Assembly: GCA_030762895.1 (NCBI GenBank)
Contig: CM061069.1
Coordinates: 26,655,404 to 26,719,403 of the forward strand
DNA length: 64,000 nucleotides
Direction: 5' to 3'
From: Sophora flavescens
Lineage: Eukaryota; Streptophyta; Magnoliopsida; Fabales; Fabaceae
This document shows positions 33,908-46,009 of this stretch, one piece after another (the first letter of the stretch is position 1; every line of letters begins with the position of its first letter). A model generated the notes under the pieces. The model did not search any database, was not told where the DNA came from, and saw only the letters and a program-made list of their open reading frames with translations. The position numbers and the translations under genes are program-made.

Positions 33908-34200
33908 CTATCACTGTTTCACACGGATTGCGGTTTTGATCTTGAAAAGCCGATGTTGTTTTGTTACATTTTAAAACCGATGTTTAAACATATTTTTAAC
34001 GGCGGTTTTACAATAACCAATGTGGAAAGTTCATTTGTCAATGGGTACTCTACATTTTTGTTTTCTCTAAAAACGATGTGGAAATTGATTTACACATCGG
34101 TTTTACAAAACCGATCATTTCGGTTTTCTAAAAACCGATGTGGAAATATCACTTTCCACATCGGTTTTTGTAAAACCGATGTGTAAAGTCTAATTTTTTT
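33908..34200. repeat. CACTA-3 left subterminal repeats
   Basis: Repeated AAAACCGATGTGGAAA and its inverse (for example cacatcggtttttgtaaaaccgatgtg at 34157-34183, a near-perfect hairpin). The motif matches the array at 54955-55475. Confidence 0.8.
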
Positions 34201-34530
34201 TAAAACTCTTTTTTACATTTCTATCATTCCTTTCCCCTGTTGTACTTTTAATGCAGATCAATACCAGAATAACATAATCTAAATATTCTCAACACAATCA
34301 CTTTTGTACAACAAAAACATACTAAATTAATATATACTGAATTTATTACGAACAATACATATGTACGTTTAATTACAATCAGACAACAAAGATAATTAGA
34401 AACCAAAAAGCTACATGATATATTATAGTTTTAATATCAAAATACATATGATCAGTCAAAAGTATTGTATAGCTAGTACATGATAAGTTTTTAAACTAAC
34501 TACATATATACAAACTAGGGTGGGTACACT
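34201..34530. other. CACTA-3 3' spacer
   Basis: AT-rich, no gene seen; lies between the stop of the ULP1-like gene and the terminal repeats. Confidence 0.5.
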
Positions 34531-37500
34531 TCAAGAAAGAAAGTTGCCCAACGCCTCCTTTATGTTGTTGATGTCGGAATCAGATAATGGAGTTGGATTG
34601 TTGAATATCTGCAAGTTTAATTGGACAAAAGATTATATCTTTTAAGTAATAAACTAACATAAAACATATAACGAATCTATAACTATTACTTCTAATTGTT
34701 GCCAATTAACATTTACCTCGTGCCATCTTTCAGTGATCCTGGAGGAGATAATTTCGAACATCCACTTCATCACATAATATACACATTCCCATGATCCACG
34801 TTGTATACGTGACTACGTATAAATGAAACCCAATTAGAATATGAGGAATGAAATAGAAATCAATAATTATACCCACTGCATTTGAAGCATTTGAACTAAT
34901 AAATATCTTATGCTAGGAATAATCCATCTGATAGCCCGACGCCTTTAACCACGCAACATGTGGTTTGCATTAATAAAACTATCATGACAAAATAAACATT
35001 AATTAAAGTATATCTAATAGATTTCAGATATTTAAAACAACTGCATTACTGATTATAAAGTATAATTTTAATGCTTACGTTTCGATGATCGTCTTCAGTT
35101 CATTCGCCGGCTTATTTCCAATTGAGCAAAAGAAGACCACGACGTTCATCCTAGGGTACAAGATCAACAGTTGCCAATGCTTGTTGTATTTGCGGAACAA
35201 TTAGTGACTAAGTCATATATAGTTATAATTAAATAACTGGTACTTACTTATTGAGATAAGGCGCAAGGTAGAATTGATGATCGTCTCGGGCAAGTATATC
35301 ACGTATGGTGGTGACCGGGTCTTCTGATGTTAGGAGAACATCACCCTGAATGAACATGGGGTCAATGAACCCATAAAGGGCGAGGTTACCCTGATCAACT
35401 AACATACGATACAGATACCTAATATATTGAAAAAACATGTTAATTATCATAGTATTTAAAATATAATTACTTAACTTATAAATAAAATGTACTTACGTGC
35501 ACCATAACGATAGGTGTGCAGAACTAGCCATTTCTTTATCGAGTACAATCTCCATAAGTTCCTTCTTTGGGATATACAGTTCGTCACGTGGACTGGCATC
35601 ATGTTCCAACCTTGTCAAAGCTGCTTCATTCTCCATGGTAACAACCTGTATAGCCAGAAGTTTAAAAACATCACCAGGTGCCCTTTTGTCGATCCCCTAA
35701 ACAACAAAGATATATATTAGTAATCACAGATAAGTTATTTCATTCGTAATTAATTAAATGGTCAAATGAATACCTTGGCAGGAGCAGACATCTCTGGTCT
35801 TCCAGGATCCGACCTTTTAGGCAGAATATCATTTCCAACATCCTATAACGAATAAAAATAAAGCATTTTATTTAAACAATAATAAATAATTTCAACTATG
35901 AATATAGAAAAACACAACTAACTGAATACCTCAGATGCAACAAGAAAGCTGACCAGTTTTCTTGGCCAGGGGATGAAGTTACCGGGGGCCTGACCCACTG
36001 TTTGAACCTCCTCAGTGGGCACAGGGACTCGAGCATCAGCATCTCGAATAATCTCAACAACAACCCTCACCTGATCATCCGGTAATAAACGATGGTGTAT
36101 GGTATTACCTAAGTTATTATGTGCCCTCCCCAATGCCACTAAGCAGCGATCATGATGATCATCAACATACAGCTCACACCTATCAGGGTCGTCATCATCA
36201 TCATCGTCATCATCATCATCGTCATCATCATCATCACCATCATCATCATTTTCAGACTGATGAGGAGGATCACATGAGCCCTTAGTGCTCACATGGACAG
36301 AGGGTTGGACAGAGGGTTGGACATCGACTGTCATCTGCTGGGACATAGAAGTCAATATTGCCATCTGCTGGGCAAACTGCTCGGCCATCTCCTGTCTAAG
36401 CTCGGCTGCAATCTCCTATTTTAGCCGTGCTCTATCTGCATTAACATCCCTGTGGCATTGGTGTGAAGATGAACCATGGTATTGGCGAATGCCGACGCCC
36501 CATCCAACACCAATGACACAGCCCGGGTGGTCTGGTTTACCGATGGCAGCAGCTAATATATCATCGCGTCCTCTAGGAACAAGGTTCCTTGGGTTACCTA
36601 CTCGTCCAAGGCATCCTATAACATATAAAATATCAGGTCACATTACAATTCGGTAACAATATTAAAATGACAATTACAATTCAAACTATACTTACAATCT
36701 TCTCAGCTACTTGGCGGGCCTCCTCAGATGTATATTGTCCCGTTTTTCTTTGTCGGTCCCTCTTTCATTTACGATGCCATGGGGGTGGAGGTGGATCAAT
36801 AACCTCTGGACGATTTTCAGCGTTAGGATCCGCCTAAGATGCTGCTTCCTGACGTACTTTCTTTTCCTCTTCCACCATTATCTGACCAAGCTTTTTATAT
36901 CCCCCATGAGACATGACATGGGGGTAGACATTCTTGCTTTGGTTTTCCTGCCCCTTTTTCCTCTTCTCCTGTTATAAATAGAAGACAATTAAATTACATA
37001 AGTAAATAAAATTAATGAAATTACATAAATTTAGAGACAAATCAAATAAGTTAACCTGAAAGCCGGGATCATGTCGGCTCTGATCAAAGCGATCCCACGA
37101 TGCCTGGTCAAGAAACGGGTACACCTCAAGTGGGTTCTTTTCACATGTTGGATTGAATACATAGTATCTACCCAGGTCAACCTTAAAAGCCCTCCAACGC
37201 TCACCGGCATACTTTTTCAAACACTTCATATCCGTCGTATCCGGTATGTCAAAGGCGAGCTACATTAACACCAAAAGAATCAACAAATTACTGTATGATA
37301 TTAGTAAGATTAAAATAAAGTAGATACAGACAACCACAGGACATAAAAGTATAGATACCAGAATACTCTCCCATATCTGATCCTTCACGTCCGCCGGTAC
37401 ATCTTTCCAATTATCAATAAGTATACTAGGCCTGCTTCTAGCAAGGGTCGCCACAAAACTGTTAAACTGCTCTGCCATTGGCCCAATAGGATTGAGGTTA

Positions 37501-37643
37501 TTATCAAAGTCTATTCTTATCCTTTGATTTGAACCACGGTTGGCAGTCAAATTCCTCATTCGTGTGGCACGTCTACCCTTTCTACCCGTAGACGGGGTCT
37601 CCGACCCGCTGCATGAAGGAGGGATATCCTCAGGATCAGCCAT
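34531..37643 (-). pseudogene. CACTA-3 second gene: DUF8039-like plus ULP1-like (C48) protease
   Basis: Minus-strand, multi-exon. Starts at 37643 (MADPEDIPPSCSGSETPSTG). Blocks: MAEQFNSFVATLARSRPSIL; ERWRAFKVDLGRYYVFNP; GRDDILAAAIGKPDHPG; then an Asp run from a (tca/tcg)n microsatellite (about 36185-36250) and the DUF8039-like domain CELYVDDHHDRCLVALGRAH ... ARVPVPTEEV. The C48 fold runs over 35694-35497, about 35420-35244 (YGFIDPMFIQ ... HQFYLAPYLNK), about 35206-35081 (KHWQLLILYPRMNVVVFFCS) and 34816-34718 (IQRGSWECVYYVMKWMFEII, with the presumed catalytic Cys), ending NIKEALGNFLS at 34531. Exon edges mostly show GT/AG. Stops (for example in the block ahead of MAEQF) argue for decay. SUMO-protease-like domains occur in other plant transposons; their target is unknown. 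Confidence 0.72.
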
Positions 37644-37820
37644 GTATAACTGTTTAAACAAAAAAAAACTTTTTAGTATGTCAGGATAAATATCAAACAT
37701 AAATTATAAATATCGATCAACGTACGTAAACATAACTTATAAATATCAACGTAAACATATAATATGTCTTTAAACATAAATCAAACTAAACTTACTTCGT
37801 GGTCAATTAGTAAAGTTCTC

Positions 37821-39847
37821 CTATAACCCTTTTTGGTGATCATTACAAGTAGCATGTACATCATCCACTTCATTTTCCTCATTGAAATTAGGCACCCGTG
37901 TTGAGAAAGATGGAGTATCAGAAATATCAAGAGTTGAATCTTGATTTCCCTCACTACCATTATACATGTTTTTTCCTTGGAGAACCACTGACCACCTTTT
38001 GTTAGAAGGATCACGGATATAAAACACTTGTTTTACTTGGGATGCCATGATGAAAGGCTCTTCTTTATTACCTACCTTATTAAGGTCCACCAATTTGAAT
38101 CCTAACTCATCGGTTTGCACACCATTGTTACTGTCGACCCACTGACATTTAAAAACAGGTACTCTAAACTTCGTGTAATCAACCTCCCATATCTCTTCAA
38201 TGATTCCAAAGTATGAAACGGATGCCATAACAGGGTTTTTATCTTTCGAACTAGAGAAATGCATGGAATTAGCGACGACCATAACCCCACTGTTTTGCAT
38301 AGTACTTTTGTCATCCTGGGACTTTGTATAGAAGGAAAACTTATTGATATCGTACCCACTCCAGCATATGACATCAAAGTTAGGCCCCTGTGCTAGCCAT
38401 TTTAATGTATCAGAAGCAATACCATCCTTTGCAATTTTTTCTTTAAACCAGTTCAAGAAAGTCTTGTTATGCTTGTTCAAACACCATTTTTCATTCATTC
38501 TAGGGTAAGTTTCATTGATGATGCTTTTGTGCTCACATAAGTATGGTTCAACCTCATCAGTGTTATTCAATATATACAAATGTGCTTGAAGCACTTCCTC
38601 CCGATCCATGCTCTTAACAGTGATACCTCGTGTACCCTTACCATCATATCTTCCTTCATGACGAGACTTCGGAAGCCTTACAGGTTCCGCTTCTGACATG
38701 TAGTCTGTACAAAACTCAATAGCTTCTTCTACAACATACCTTTCAACAATAGATGCTTCGGGACGGTGTGGATTCTTCATATATCCTTTCAAGATCTTCA
38801 TGTATCGCTCAACCGGGTACATCCACCTTAAATAAACGGGGCCGTACAATCTAATCTCCCTCATTAGATGAACAATCAAATGAACCATGATGTCAAAAAA
38901 TGAAGGTGGAAAATACATCTCCAATCGGCACAAGATAATGGCTGCCTCATTTTCCAAGTCATCCAACTTTTTAGTGTCAATGACCTTGCTACATATAGAA
39001 TTGAAGAATAAGCATAACCTAGTAATGGCATGTCTGACTTTTTTAGGCAATATGTAACGAATGGCCACCGGTAGTAGTTGTTGCATCAAGACATGACAAT
39101 CATGAGACTTTAAGCCAACTAATTTGAGATCTTTCATTGAGACAAGTATTTTGATATTTGAAGAGTAACCCTGCGGCACTTTGACTCCCTGTAGACATTA
39201 CAAGAATCTTCTTTTCTCTTTTTTTGATAAAGTATGACATGCTGGGGGCAAATAAGTCTTATTATCCCCCACTTTATGTGGAGCTAACTGCTCTCGTATA
39301 CCCATCGTAACTAGATCCAGACGAGCATTCACACCATCCTTTATCTTACCTTGAATGTTGAGAAGCGTTCCGATTAAACTGTCACACACATTTTTCTCCA
39401 CATGCATCACATCAATACAATGTCTTACATCAAGCTTGCACCAGTATGGAAGATCAAAGAAGATCGACCTCTTCTTCCATATTTTCTTCTCGGTAGCCTT
39501 CTTCTCGGTCTTCCCATAGATAACATTAGTGTTGTTCACCCTTTCATAAACTTGCTCTCCAGTCAAGGCCAACGGAGCAATTTCATTCTCCGGAAGTCCA
39601 TTGAAAGCTTTTCTCAATCTACGATAAGGATAATTACGTCGGAGAAATCTCTGATGCCCAAGGTAAATTGTCTTCCTTCCATGTTGCAGTTGATGGTAAC
39701 ATGTGCCTTCTTCACATATTGGACATGCTTTATGCCCCTTAACACTATACCCACACAGGTTCCCGTATGCTGGAAAGTCATTGATGGTGCAAGATAACAT
39801 GGCACGCAATCTGAATGTCTCACGGCAATACCCGTCGATCACATCAA
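37821..39847 (-). pseudogene. TNP2 transposase, 3' part (CACTA-3)
   Basis: After element B the frame resumes with DGYCRETFRLRAML and TINDFPAYGNLCGYSVKGHK, then CPICEEGTCYHQL, KRSIFFDLPYWCKLDVRHCI and DVMHVEKNVCDSLIGTLLNI (Transposase_21 end). TAA at 39195-39197 interrupts. The 452-codon remainder (39179-37821) has GLKSHDCHVLMQQLLPVAIR and DUF4218 (FDIMVHLIVHLMREIRLYGP, RWMYPVERYMKILKGYMKNP). DUF4216 follows (VMASVSYFGIIEEIWEVDYT, VPVFKCQWVDSNNGV). Both halves share one frame, so this TNP2 has few lesions and was probably decaying only slowly when B inserted. Confidence 0.9.
39843..39847. repeat. TSD ATCAA of element B, left
   Basis: atcaa directly left of the LTR tip at 39848; its partner is at 47456-47460. 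TNP2 frame is continuous across the insertion if one copy is ignored. Confidence 0.93.
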
Positions 39848-41270
39848 TGTCGACGGATCTAGGCAAGTATACCTAGTCGTACAAGTAATACGGTGGTGAG
39901 ACCGTTTTATCGTTCCCACGAGGACTGTGACAAGTACTAGCACGTACCGAATCAATTACTATCTAAGCGTATATTTGGATTGAAGGGAGCTCGATAGTAA
40001 ATACCAAGCCCAAATAAGATTTAAACCTAAAACAAACAAACTAAAGAGAAAAGTTCTTTGTAGGTTTTTGTCGAACACTTGGGAGGCAGTAAAAAGGATT
40101 CTTCAGTTATGAGAACAATGCTGGGATTAGATTCACTAAACTTCATCCCCATGCAATGACATGACTAATAAACAGTTTCTACTTCAAGCATGACAATCAA
40201 TCCACTAAATTACTCAATCCCCGATTCCTCGGATGACAAGAGCCTAAATCCACTAATAGACCCTAATTCCAAAGGTGGCCTAGATTAATGAAATTGCATT
40301 AAGATTAGGGATTACGCGATTGCTAATAAACCTAGTTCCATTCCTAGATACAAGGTTTACTAGGTGATTAATTTCAGTTCCGGTTCTAATACGAATTTTC
40401 CAATTGCATATCAAAACACTAATCAAGTCATGGGGGTGCTAGCCACAACAAGCATTAAGCACAGAAAATCAATCACTCAATAAAGAAGTAAAAACTGCAT
40501 TACAAGATCAAGTCAGATACATGAGAATTCAGAAATAGCTACACCTAACCCCAACAATGGAGGTTTAGCTACTCATGATCATAGCCATTACAAAAGAAAT
40601 AGAGATGAAAAAGAAGAGAAACTCCATGGAATCCTTGTGCCACTGCCCCTAGTTCAGAGAGAGTATTTTAGGGTTCCAAAAACTGTTTTTCTTCTGTTCT
40701 GCTCGTGCTCCTTTATAGATCAGGATTCACGTCATGGCCGTGATGGCCATCACAGCCAGGCCGTGACGCTTTCTGCCATGGCGCACATTCAAATATTGGA
40801 GCATCACGGTCGTGATGCTCATCACGGGCAGGCCGTGATAGCTTATGCCTTCACCAAATGATCTGTCACGGCCGTGATGGCCGTCACGGCTTGGCCGTGA
40901 CAGATTCTGCCAAGAGGGGCTCCATTACATGTCACGGTCGTGATGGGTATCACAGCTAGGCCGTGACAGCTTCTGACTTTTGCCTTCTTTTCTCTCAATT
41001 ATTGCTCGATCACGGTCGTGAGGGTCATCACGGCCATGCCGTGATGGGCTCTGCCTGGGTCATTTTCTTCACTTTTCAAGCTCTGTCTTATCCAAGCTCC
41101 ATCATGGCTAATCTTGAGCATTTTTCTTTAAATTCCTGCAAAACAACACCAAGAAACCACCTTACCCGTTCAAAGGGAAAAACTAACTAAAATCCAATCA
41201 AATATGCCTAAACTATATGACAAATGCATGCAAAAATGTACAGGAATTATGATGTGAAATCACACTATCA
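39848..41270 (-). repeat. 3' LTR of element B (1423 bp)
   Basis: Bounds tgtcgacgg ... cacactatca. TATA-like CTATAAAG (minus) at 40711-40720 with the palindromic array upstream at 40729-41047. It lacks one 23-bp array unit present in the sister LTR; otherwise net length is equal. Confidence 0.93.
40711..41047 (-). promoter_or_regulatory. TATA box and palindromic U3 array, element B 3' LTR
   Basis: Units of TCACGGCCGTGA with partners such as TCACGGCTTGGCCGTGA, spaced by conserved TTCTGCC words. The array ends about 9 bp before the minus-strand TATA. Many units show C-to-T or G-to-A changes relative to the sister copy. Confidence 0.65.
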
Positions 41271-43074
41271 AATCACCCCAAGCTTATTCAATTGCTTGTC
41301 CTCAAGCAATCACTAAGGCCAGAAGATATAGACAATCAGATTACGGATAGTGAACCAAGAACCCGAGTAGCAAGTAATCCAAGTAACAGGCATCTCAAAT
41401 AATTAAGCAAGAGACAATCAGTTCAAGTCCAATTAGAGGCTTAGGTTTCTTAGACTCATATTCTCACCGATTAGGGCACTCTTTCTCACCTGAAGATCAC
41501 CCCAAGCTTGTTCATTTCCTTGGCTCTCTTTCTCACCTCGCTCAAGTGTTAGGGAAATAAGACAATTCGCTCCACTTTCCTCAAGGAATGAATTCTACCA
41601 TAGGCTTGACTATCAACCAAATCTCTACTTTATTAATGAAAACAATTAAGAATCAAGAGGTCTTTTGATTTGGTTGTAACGGGGCCATGGGATTTATCGT
41701 TAGGTGGGGAAGTCAAGAAAAGGAAATTTCAAAAGGCTAAACACGATCCAGCATTGCAAAGCATGACCTTCTAAAATACCTTTTTGGGTTTTGATTCCTT
41801 TTTCCACCTTTCTTTCTTTCTTTTTATTTCATTTCTCACTTTATTTTGTCATCCCCTTCTCCATAGATTTTTATTTTTCTTTTATTTTTCTTTTATTTGG
41901 AGAAGGGGAGATTTTCAGCTCAAGAGAAATATTTTTCTGATTTTCTCATCCCAAACTTTTTCAACTACATTTTTACCCTTTTGTAATACTTTAGAAGGTC
42001 CCTTATCAAGCATCATTCATCCACATATTTCAAGGTACCAAGAAAAGTATTTTATTCATGTAGGCTCAAAATTGGGCAACTAAGGGGTAGAATTTAATCA
42101 TTCAAAGCTCAGAAGGCCGGAAAAATACCTAGTGCCTCAATCATTTTCAAAAATGTTTTCAAAAATTTTTAAGCTTCAAAACGGTTTCAAGTCAAGTTCT
42201 ATAGAAATACAATCCAAGAGGAATAACACTCTAACACAAAGAATGGGGTATATTTAGTGAGTACCCCTTTTTGGCTCAAAATCTCACATTTCATTAGTTC
42301 AAGAATCACTGAGAAACACAAGTCTACGGAACCACATGCTAATTATCAACTATCACAGATCATCTCAAGCATTTTTATTTGCAGCCTTATCACAAGAATA
42401 AAAAAAATTGGGTTCAACAATTCACTATCACAATTTATTTGGCACTCAGTTCTCACAATTGGATGCAAAATTTAGGCAAGGGGCAATCTAATCATGTGAA
42501 CATGCAAAGCTATCATGCAAAACTATATGAATGCAACATGAACAATTCAAAAATACCCCTACCCCAAGCTTAAGAACTTACATTGTCCCCAATGTAAATA
42601 ATCAAGTTGGAGAGAGGAAAGAAAAATTGGAATGACTTATCGAGGCGGCAGCGGGTACTGGTTCACATGACTAGTCAGAAGGAATTGTATGAAAATTGGG
42701 TCACGACCGTGATGCTTATCACGGGCAGGCCGTGATGCATTCTGGTTCATAGGAATGGCCTGTCACGGCCGTGACCTCCATCACGACTAGGCCGTGATGT
42801 TCTCTGATCTTTAGGGTTCTTCCATCACGCCCGTGATGGGGATCACGGCTGAGCCGTGATCCTTTCTGATCTTCAACTCTGGATCATCACGGCCGTGACC
42901 AGTGTCACGGCCTGGGCGTGATGGTTGCTGACTTTGGTGTCTCTGCCCTTTTTGCTTCTCCTTCCTCCTTTCCCTGAAAACACTTAACAAACCTATTAAT
43001 CTATGGTATTATCCTCTTGATCTTCTCAAATTATTCAAGAGGGCAAATTCAAAAACAAAAGGAAAATGAAAAGA
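41271..43074 (-). other. 3' non-coding region and PPT of element B
   Basis: The minus strand immediately before the 3' LTR reads AAGCTTGGGGTGATT, a plausible PPT. The rest is non-coding, with T-rich stretches at 41800-41910. A further palindromic array (42700-42922) lies outside the LTR. No pol sequence is found. Confidence 0.7.
42700..42922. repeat. Internal copy of the palindromic array, element B
   Basis: Four unit pairs of the TCACGGCCGTGA type (for example tcacggccgtgacctccatcac begins one at about 42771). Same logic as the LTR arrays but between the coding remnant and the PPT. Confidence 0.8.
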
Positions 43075-43137
43075 AAACTTGGGTTGCCTCCCAATAAGCG
43101 CTTCTTTAACGTCACTAGCTTGACGTGCTTCTTTCAA
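43075..43137 (-). other. Conserved post-pol motif of element B
   Basis: Minus strand contains CGTCAAGCTAGTGACGTTAA then AGCGCTT and TTGGGAGGCAACCCAA. Blocks of this kind follow the end of pol in many plant Athila/Tat-like elements; the last part is a hairpin (TTGGGAGGCAACCCAA). Its survival in a pol-less copy suggests a cis function. Confidence 0.55.
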
Positions 43138-43917
43138 TTAACCGGGGTCGACTGGGCATAGAAGTGCGAGAACACTTTTCTTCCGTAGAACTCCTTCAAA
43201 GAGCTGATTTTCGTTATAAGGCCAATAATCGCTCTTCCGGTTTGGGCTTTTCACTCTGAGCCTCGTGGCCCTATCCTTACTCCCCCCCGGCGGAAGTTCT
43301 GGTTCCACATGACGAGCAAATCCAACCTCATCACCATTTGATGTATCATTTGTCTTGCAGAGCTTCAGAGTTGCTTTCATGTTGAGCTCTTCCTTCTTCT
43401 CAGGAGTAGAGGAGTGGTGCTGATGTGCAACGACTTCTTTAGCCACTATATCCACAATGTCCATGCGGAAACAATCCTCTTCATCACTCGGGCGATGCAT
43501 AGCTTCATATACATTGAAAGTGACTTCTTCATCTTGCACTCTGAATCGCAGTTGGCCTTTTTGTACATCTATTAAAGCGCGACCAGTCGCCAGAAAAGGT
43601 CTCTCCAATATAAGCGAAACTTCTGCATCCTCTTCCATGTCGAATATCACAAAGTCCGCTGGGAAGATAAACTTATCCACCTTTACCAAAACATCTTCCA
43701 AGATACCATAAGGACGCTTGATTGATCTATCAGCTAGTTGCAATGCCATCCTTGTTGATTTCACTTCACCACCTCCAAGCTTGTTCAAAATTAAAAGCGG
43801 CATCAAATTGATACTCGCTCCCAAGTCACACAGGGCCTTCCCAATAGCAACACTCCCGATAGTGCAGGGAATTGTAAAACTATCGGGATCTTTAAGTTTT
43901 GGAGGTAGCTTCCTCTA
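43138..43917 (-). pseudogene. Protease, linker and fused C-terminal tail of element B
   Basis: The open frame between stops (up to 43917) includes ALCDLGASINLMPLLILNKL (protease, DLG active site). It then has LERPFLATGRALIDVQKGQL, EEVTFNVYEAMHRPSDEEDC, and a tail HVEPELPPGGSKDRATRLRV ending LLCPVDPG. The tail follows the linker without any RT, showing that pol was removed in frame. At its 5' side a TAG (about 43915) separates it from the Gag tail. Confidence 0.8.
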
Positions 43918-44517
43918 AAGTATCGCACTACATTCCTTTGTCAAGGCAACAGTCTCACCTTCCTTGAATTTTCTTTTCTTTGTGAGCAACTCCTTCATGA
44001 ACTTTGCATAAGTGGGCATCTGCTCTAGTGCTTCAGCAAAGGGTATATTTGATCTGTAACCGCTTGAAGATGTCAAGGAACTTGGCAAACTGTTCTTCCT
44101 TCTCCTTTTTCTTGCTCAAATGAGGATAGGGCAACTTCACATAAGAGGGGATCACTTGAGGCTTGTCTCCATCTTTCAAAATCTAACTTTTAGTTCTCCT
44201 CAAAATCGAATTTTCATCTACTAATTTTTCCCTCTTGTCTTTTTCTTCCTTCTCTACTACAACCTCTTTGCCTTTTTCCTTATGCAAATCAGTTTTTTCA
44301 GCATTCACCTCTGTTTCTTCATCAACTCTCTGATTCTTCACCAAAGGCTCACCGCCCACATTCTCAAGACTTTTACCACTCCTCAAAACAACAGCATTGC
44401 AATTCTCTTTAGGATTAGTTTGAGTGTTACCTGAAAAACTGCTGCTAGATGCTCCGCTAGGTGCTTTGTAATTTGTCCAACTTGAACCTCCAAGTTTTTT
44501 ATAGAAGCATCGGTGTT
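43918..44517 (-). pseudogene. Gag C-terminal tail of element B
   Basis: Continuation of Gag: the tail includes SFSGNTQTNPKENCNAVVLR and a Lys/Glu-rich part ending NSILRRTKS at a TAG (44183) where A has Gln. An extra base near 44048 shifts the frame relative to A. It is homologous to 2650-3170 in A. Confidence 0.75.
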
Positions 44518-45810
44518 TTAATGGTTCGACATGGTCCATTGCATGAACTGATTGAGAGTGTTCTCCAAGATAGAAATCCGGTCTTGAGGTGGTGGTGTGG
44601 GTTGAGGCTTGCTTGTTTGTCCGGCATCTTGTTTCCAACCTGAACTCGGTTGGTTCCTCCACCCTTGGTTGTAGTTGTTGGAGTATTGGTTGTTGCCTTG
44701 CCGCCCATAGTTACCCATATAATTAGCTTCCTCATGGGAACTAGGTGGCGCCTCACAATTTCCATTATCATGATCTCCTCCACAAAAATCGCATCTCATT
44801 ACCTGTTGAGGTGGCAAGGTTGTCCCTTGAACAGTTTGGAGTTGTTGTGGGAGTTGAGCTAGTTGCTTGGTAATGGACTCCAGTTGTTGTGTCATGAGCT
44901 TATTCTAAGCCAACAATGCAGTTTGTTAATCTAACTCTAACACTCCCCTTCTTGATGTGGGACCCCGATCATGATGCATCAAGTAGTCATTAGATGCCAT
45001 AGCCTCTATCAAAACCAATGCTTCCTCTGCTGTCTTTGTGTTCATGGAACCTCCAGCTGAGGCATCCAACATATACCTGGTTGACGGCCTCAATCCATTA
45101 CAAAATGTTTGCATTTTGGTATGATCATCAAACCCATGATTTGGAAATCTTCGGAGCAATTCCTTGAACCTTTCCCATATGTCATGAAGAGTCTCGCCTT
45201 CTTGTTGAGCAAAGCTTATGATGTCACCCCTTGTCTTTACAAATCTTGAGGTGGGGAAGAACCTTGCCAGAAATTTTGCCCCTAAGTCATCCCATGTAGT
45301 GAAGCTCCCACTTGGTTGAGATCGGAGCCAATACTTGGCTCTATCTCTTAGCGAGAAAGGGAACACTCTGAGGCGAAGTGCATCATCGGAAACACCGTTC
45401 TGCTTGCTCGTATCACACAACTCCAGGAAGTTGGAGACATGACTATTAGGATCTTCATTCTCCAACCCGGCAAATGTATTTTGTGAAACCATGTTGATGA
45501 GAGCTGGCTTGATTTCAAAATTTGCGCAGTTCACTGGAGGTCTCACTATGCTAATGACATGCCGACTGACATTTGTATTGCCATAGTCACCAAGTGTCCT
45601 CCGTGGTGGAGCACCTTCACCATTGCCTGCCATTCTGAGTTCTTCTTGTTGAACTTGAGAGGTGGAAGTCTCTTGTTCTTCTTCTTGCTGTTCTAACAGT
45701 TTCTGCTCTCTTGCTTGCCTCCGATTCCCCCTAGCTGTTCTTTCAATTTCTGGATCGTAGAGGAGTTGGTCACCCGGGGTAGTACCTCGCATACACAACC
45801 AGTCTAGCAA
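44518..45810 (-). pseudogene. Gag of element B
   Basis: Capsid part 45810-44926 (LELCDTSKQNGVSDDALRLR, WLRSQPSGSFTTWDDLGAKF) and, in the same frame after two TAA/TAG codons near 44896-44925, the zinc-knuckle part 44895-44518 with CDFCGGDHDNGNC. About 430 codons if read together. It is close to A's Gag throughout. Initiation is probably at the Met of MRGTTPGDQ a few residues inside the ORF. Confidence 0.85.
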
Positions 45811-45985
45811 ACAAGAGTGTTAGCGGTAAATGTCAGCACACAACAGCAAACACACCATAAAAATGACAGCAGAATAAAACACAAAAATGACAGCAACAGA
45901 TTATAACAGAAATTTTTATTTATTTATTTTTTTTGCTTTTGCTTAAATTAGTAACCGAAATGGGTATGCTAATATTGAAACACAA

Positions 45986-46003
45986 TCCACGGCAACGGCG
46001 CCA
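45986..46003 (-). other. Primer binding site of element B (tRNA-Asp type)
   Basis: Minus strand TGGCGCCGTTGCCGTGGA, one mismatch to TGGCGCCGTTGCCGGGGA; 6 nt from the 5' LTR. Confidence 0.9.
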
Positions 46004-46009
46004 AAAACT

